DNA of 32,046 bases, taken from contig JARIDM010000066.1 in the NCBI GenBank assembly GCA_029263945.1, forward strand, positions 1-32,046, in the 5' to 3' direction. Of this stretch, positions 28,510 to 32,046 are shown one piece after another. The notes beneath the pieces are model-generated. The model saw only the letters and a list, made by a program, of their open reading frames with translations. It had not been told where the DNA came from and did no database searches. The stretch is from Sporosarcina sp. GTDB lineage: Bacteria > Bacillota > Bacilli > Bacillales_A > Planococcaceae. Numbering within the stretch: the first letter of the stretch is position 1; the number at the start of each line of letters is the position of its first letter. The translations under genes were made by a program, and so were the position numbers.

Positions 28510-29025
28510 TTACTTATTTCCTTCAAGACGGAAAGTTTCAAAAACAGTCCATGATCCATCTTCAAGTTGGTAAAGAAGATGAAGACGATTAATTGTCTCA
28601 GTGTGGTTGACACCGATCATCTTTAATTGGCCAATTATGTCATCATGCTCACCGGAAGACAATTTTTGTGCAATCGTAATATGAGGGACAAAAGCATAAT
28701 CAGGCTGTTTACCGAAAAAATCATAGTTTAAATCTTTGTGTAAGTTTAGTAACGCCTCATTTTCTTCTGCTTTAAAGTAAATTGCGTTTGTAATCGGCGC
28801 AAAAGAACTAATTTTTGAAACAGTTAGTTCAAACGGACCGTGGTTTTCTGTTACTGATTTAATTTTTCGAGCTACATCTTCAATTTCTTTTTCATTTGCA
28901 TCAAAAACACCTTTAATTGTCATGTGAGGTGTAATTTTTGCATAATGTGGATCATATCGCTTTCGATACCCGTTTGCTAAATCTTGAAGTTCTTTTGATG
29001 GAAATGCTACAATGCCATATTTCAT
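28510..29025 (-). CDS. 2'-5' RNA ligase / cyclic phosphodiesterase-like protein (YjcG-like)
   Basis: MKYGIVAFPSKELQDLANGYRKRYDPHYAKITPHMTIKGVF and FVPHITIAQKL (two HxT motifs). Confidence 0.94.
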   Translation of the reverse strand: MKYGIVAFPSKELQDLANGYRKRYDPHYAKITPHMTIKGVFDANEKEIEDVARKIKSVTENHGPFELTVSKISSFAPITNAIYFKAEENEALLNLHKDLNYDFFGKQPDYAFVPHITIAQKLSSGEHDDIIGQLKMIGVNHTETINRLHLLYQLEDGSWTVFETFRLEGNK

Positions 29026-29101
29026 ATAAAAAACCTCCCTATAAGATTGTTGAAGATTTGAATGTGAGTATTATTATAACAGAACTTTGTGATTTCTGTC
29101 A

Positions 29102-29824
29102 TTATTGGCTATAAATCATTTCAATTGCTCGTTTAACATCGGGTTGCCAATACTTCCAAGTGTGATTTCCTTTGAATTCTTCATAAAAATACTGGAAGTC
29201 TTTTTTCTTAATTAATTTATTTAATTCTCGGTTGGGCGTTAAGAAGTCTTGAACGCCATCAACTTGTGTGCTTACTTCTGTTTCTTCTTCTCCAATGACG
29301 TGATAGATGGAAAATGCAGCGGTGTCTTGAACTGCATCAACAGCATTTAAAACAAGAGAATCTACATAAGGTGAATGGAGAATTACTTTCCCAAAAATAT
29401 TTGGATATTTTGCTGCAGTTAACAACGAAATGGTTGCTGCAAGAGAGTCACCCATCAGGCCTCTGCCAGCGCCGATTTGATAGGTTGGATAGTTTTCATC
29501 GATGTACGGAACAAGTTCATGTGCGAGGAAGCGTGTATAAGCTTCGCGTTTATCGCCTTCTGGATGATACATACGTCTCCGTTCAGTAACACTCTTGTAA
29601 GGGATGCCTACAAAGATAACGCTTTCAATCTCGCCCTCGTCTAAAAGTTCATCAATGACGCGTCCAGTGCGGCCGTATTGTATATAATCTTTGCCGTCTG
29701 AGACAAACAGAACTTCATATTTATAAAGTGGCGTATAGTTATAAGGAAGATGAATTAAAATTTGTACATCTTCACCCAGTTCTTTACTTGGAATTGTGAA
29801 TTCTTCAATTTTACCTTGCTTCAA
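29102..29824 (-). CDS. esterase family protein (YjcH-like)
   Basis: ILIHLPYNYTPLYKYEVLFVSDGKDYIQYGRTG, GRGLMGDSLAATISL nucleophile region, GNHTWKYWQPDV. Confidence 0.92.
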   Translation of the reverse strand: MKQGKIEEFTIPSKELGEDVQILIHLPYNYTPLYKYEVLFVSDGKDYIQYGRTGRVIDELLDEGEIESVIFVGIPYKSVTERRRMYHPEGDKREAYTRFLAHELVPYIDENYPTYQIGAGRGLMGDSLAATISLLTAAKYPNIFGKVILHSPYVDSLVLNAVDAVQDTAAFSIYHVIGEEETEVSTQVDGVQDFLTPNRELNKLIKKKDFQYFYEEFKGNHTWKYWQPDVKRAIEMIYSQ

Positions 29825-29933
29825 AAAAAGTCCTCCCTATATAAAATATGTACTAAAATTGTAACATATAACGTGTAACAGGTATAATAGTTGTAGTGAA
29901 TCGGAAAGAAGAATTAAGAAGGGGATGTTTAAA

Positions 29934-30470
29934 ATGGATAGACATAAAAACGTAGTGCACTCAAAGGTCGTTGAACAAGCAACAAAAGAAGCGTTAATCC
30001 GTAGAGGTGTAGAACTAAAAGATATAGCAGAAATCGTTTATGAGATGCAACTGCCTTATAACGAAGACTTAACGATGGACATTTGTATTGAATCCGTAGA
30101 AAGTGTTTTGAAAAAACGAGAGCTCCAACACGCAATTCTTGTTGGGATTGAGTTGGATGAACTCGGAGAACAAAGAAAACTATCGCAACCGTTACAGCAA
30201 ATTGTAGAATCTGATGAAGGGTTATTCGGCGTAGATGAAACAATTGCGCTGGGTGCTGTATTTACATACGGTTCAATTGCGGTTACGACATTTGGTCATT
30301 TAGATAAAAATAAAATTGGTATTATTAATACGTTAGATCAGAAAAAAGGGAATAGCGTCAACACGTTCTTAGACGATTTAGTTGCAAGTGTTGCTGCTTC
30401 TGCTGCATCGAGAATTGCACATAGAAGTAGAGATCTCGAGGAGAAAGACCAAGCAGAAGAATGGTTTTAA
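29934..30470 (+). CDS. phosphatidylglycerophosphatase A family protein
   Basis: MDRHKNVVHSKVVEQATKEALIRRGVELKDIAEIVYEMQLPYNEDLTMDICIESVESVLKKRELQHAIL...GVDETIALGAVFTYGSIAVTTFGHLDKNKIGII. ATG 29934 is better spaced from the AGAAGGGG SD than 29925. Confidence 0.88.
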   Translation: MDRHKNVVHSKVVEQATKEALIRRGVELKDIAEIVYEMQLPYNEDLTMDICIESVESVLKKRELQHAILVGIELDELGEQRKLSQPLQQIVESDEGLFGVDETIALGAVFTYGSIAVTTFGHLDKNKIGIINTLDQKKGNSVNTFLDDLVASVAASAASRIAHRSRDLEEKDQAEEWF

Positions 30471-30529
30471 TGAATGAGTGAAAAATTAAAGTTTTCAACA
30501 TAAAATCAAAATCTAGTGTTTATTTTACG

Positions 30530-30562
30530 AGCAGGAGAATAGTCTGTTTTTCCTGCTTTTTA
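30530..30562 (+). terminator. intrinsic terminator after pgpA-like gene
   Basis: AGCAGGA...TCCTGCTTTTT. Confidence 0.75.
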
Positions 30563-30676
30563 GTTTAAGCTAATTACTAAAGAAGTCAGACCTTAAGGGA
30601 CTAGCATATGTATACGCTTTCATGTTAATATAGAAATTAGGCTTTAAAATTATACGATTTAAGGGGAGGAATTATT

Positions 30677-31657
30677 TTGAAAAAGGGGAAACTACGTTTA
30701 TTGGCAATGGTTTCATTGATTGCTATGCTTGCACTCTCAGCTTGTAATTCAAGTGATGGAGGGAAGGCAGGCGAAACGAAAAAAGAAGACTATGACCACT
30801 TAAGTATTTTAACAGGTGGCGCACAAGGAACTTATTATCCACTTGGTGGGTCGTTTGCTGATTTTATTACGAAAGAATCAGGCATTCAAACAACTGCTGA
30901 AGTATCTCAAGCTTCTGCAGCAAATATGATCGACCTTAAAGAAGGCGCAGCAGAAATGGCATTCGTTCAAACGGACATCGCTTACTACGCTTCGGAAGGC
31001 GAGTTAATGTTTGAAGATGAAGTCATTGATGAAGTTTCTGCAATTGGTTCACTTTATCCAGAAACAGTTCAACTTGTGACGGTTGAAAACAGTGGCATCA
31101 CTTCGATTGAAGATTTAAAGGGGAAAAAAGTTTCTGTTGGGGCAATTGGTTCAGGTACAGAAGCAAATGCAAAACAATTGCTTGAAATCCATGGTTTGTC
31201 AATGGATGACATTGATGCACAAAACTTAGATTTTGGGGAATCAACAGATAGTATTCAATCGGGTCAAATTGATGCGGCATTCGTAACAGGTGGTACGCCA
31301 ACTGGTGCGGTTGAAGCGTTAAATGCAGTTGCAAAAGTGTTTATTGTTCCAATCGAAGATGCGAAAGCAGATGAGTTAATTGAAAAATATCCATACTATG
31401 CAAAAGAAGTGATTCCTTCAGGCACATACGGTTCAACTGCTGATACAAATGCTGTTTCAGTTGGGGCTATGCTCGTCGTTCAAAATGAACTACCAGAAGA
31501 TCTTGTCTATGAAATCACAAAAGCAATTTATGATAATGCACCGTCGTTAACACACGATAAAGGAAAGTATATTAAAGCTGAAACGGGTCTTGACGGCATT
31601 GGCATTAAAGTACACCCAGGTGCACAAAAATATTTTGATGAAGTAAACGGAAAATAA
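30677..31657 (+). CDS. TAXI family TRAP transporter solute-binding lipoprotein
   Basis: Lipobox LALSAC; LSILTGGAQGTYYPLGGSFADFI, VQTDIAYYA, IGSGTEANAKQLLEIHGL, DAAFVTGGTPTGAVEAL. Confidence 0.95.
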   Translation: MKKGKLRLLAMVSLIAMLALSACNSSDGGKAGETKKEDYDHLSILTGGAQGTYYPLGGSFADFITKESGIQTTAEVSQASAANMIDLKEGAAEMAFVQTDIAYYASEGELMFEDEVIDEVSAIGSLYPETVQLVTVENSGITSIEDLKGKKVSVGAIGSGTEANAKQLLEIHGLSMDDIDAQNLDFGESTDSIQSGQIDAAFVTGGTPTGAVEALNAVAKVFIVPIEDAKADELIEKYPYYAKEVIPSGTYGSTADTNAVSVGAMLVVQNELPEDLVYEITKAIYDNAPSLTHDKGKYIKAETGLDGIGIKVHPGAQKYFDEVNGK

Positions 31658-31676
31658 CAGTAACTAATAGATTGAA

Positions 31677-31717
31677 AAAGCGCGGTGAGGCGCAACGCTT
31701 CACCCGCTTTATTTTTT
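31677..31717 (+). terminator. hairpin/attenuating terminator after the TAXI gene
   Basis: AAAGCGCGGTGAGGCGcaaCGCTTCACCCGCTTTATTTTTT. Confidence 0.8.
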
Positions 31718-31751
31718 AGAAATCTAGATTTAAGAAAGAAGGAAGCAGGAA

Positions 31752-32046
31752 ATGAAGAATACAAAAATTATTTTGGCGGTTACATTGGGGGTAACCTTAT
31801 TCCTTGTATTCTTTTTACTGCCTATCAAGCAAGTGTTTCTATTTACTGAAGCCCGTACAAAGAGCCCTGCATCCTTTTATATAAATATTAAAGAGGATAA
31901 AGAATTTCAAATTAGATACGTTCATTCGATCCACTTAACAGATGTAATTGAATCTTATCGCGTAATCGAGAATAATCAAATACGGTTATTGTCAATGGAT
32001 TATGAAAGCTTGTCTATCGGTTTACCAGGAGAAGCAGCAGCAGGTG
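31752..32046 (+). CDS. DUF1850 domain-containing protein (partial, runs off window)
   Basis: Manual translation: MKNTKIILAVTLGVTLFLVFFLLPIKQVFLFTEARTKSPASFYINIKEDKEFQIRYVHSIHLTDVIESYRVIENNQIRLLSMDYESLSIGLPGEAAAG; DUF1850-like RYVHSIHLTDVIE signature between a TAXI SBP and an expected TRAP permease. Confidence 0.82.
   Translation, partial: MKNTKIILAVTLGVTLFLVFFLLPIKQVFLFTEARTKSPASFYINIKEDKEFQIRYVHSIHLTDVIESYRVIENNQIRLLSMDYESLSIGLPGEAAAG

Noticed and set aside
31677-31717. Hairpin between TAXI lipoprotein and DUF1850 gene as a novel regulator
   Set aside because: Best explained as an ordinary intra-operon attenuating terminator that makes the binding protein more abundant than the permease.

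Overview
This window looks like chromosomal DNA of a spore-forming Bacillales bacterium, probably Planococcaceae or Sporosarcina-like (inferred from protein resemblance and gene order only). Most of it is conserved and matches the B. subtilis yitS-yitW / fabHF / trpS / spx-mecA-coiA-pepF-spxH-yjbI..yjbO / cotO / spoVIF-yjcFGH neighbourhood. I saw no rRNA, tRNA, CRISPR array, prophage or intact IS element. Regulatory and non-coding elements read directly from the sequence: a perfect CtsR operator before an N-domain-less ClpB; a FapR-like operator on the fabHF promoter; a T-box leader for trpS; a RoxS/RsaE-family sRNA between pepF and spxH with Rex- and ResD-like sites; and sigG/sigK-like promoters for sporulation genes. 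The items most worth a second look are: (1) two genes, coiA and a YhcN/YlaJ-like lipoprotein, whose best-supported starts are non-AUG, non-GUG/UUG codons (ATA and ATC) directly downstream of strong SDs; (2) the RoxS/RsaE homologue with an extra C-rich terminator loop; (3) the native ClpB80-like chaperone under CtsR; (4) an unexplained, potentially mutually exclusive hairpin set between the trpS T-box terminator and trpS, including a degenerate T-box-like motif; (5) a minimal spoVAC-AD-AEb operon with a lipoprotein. I found no clear evidence of a wholly new multi-gene system.
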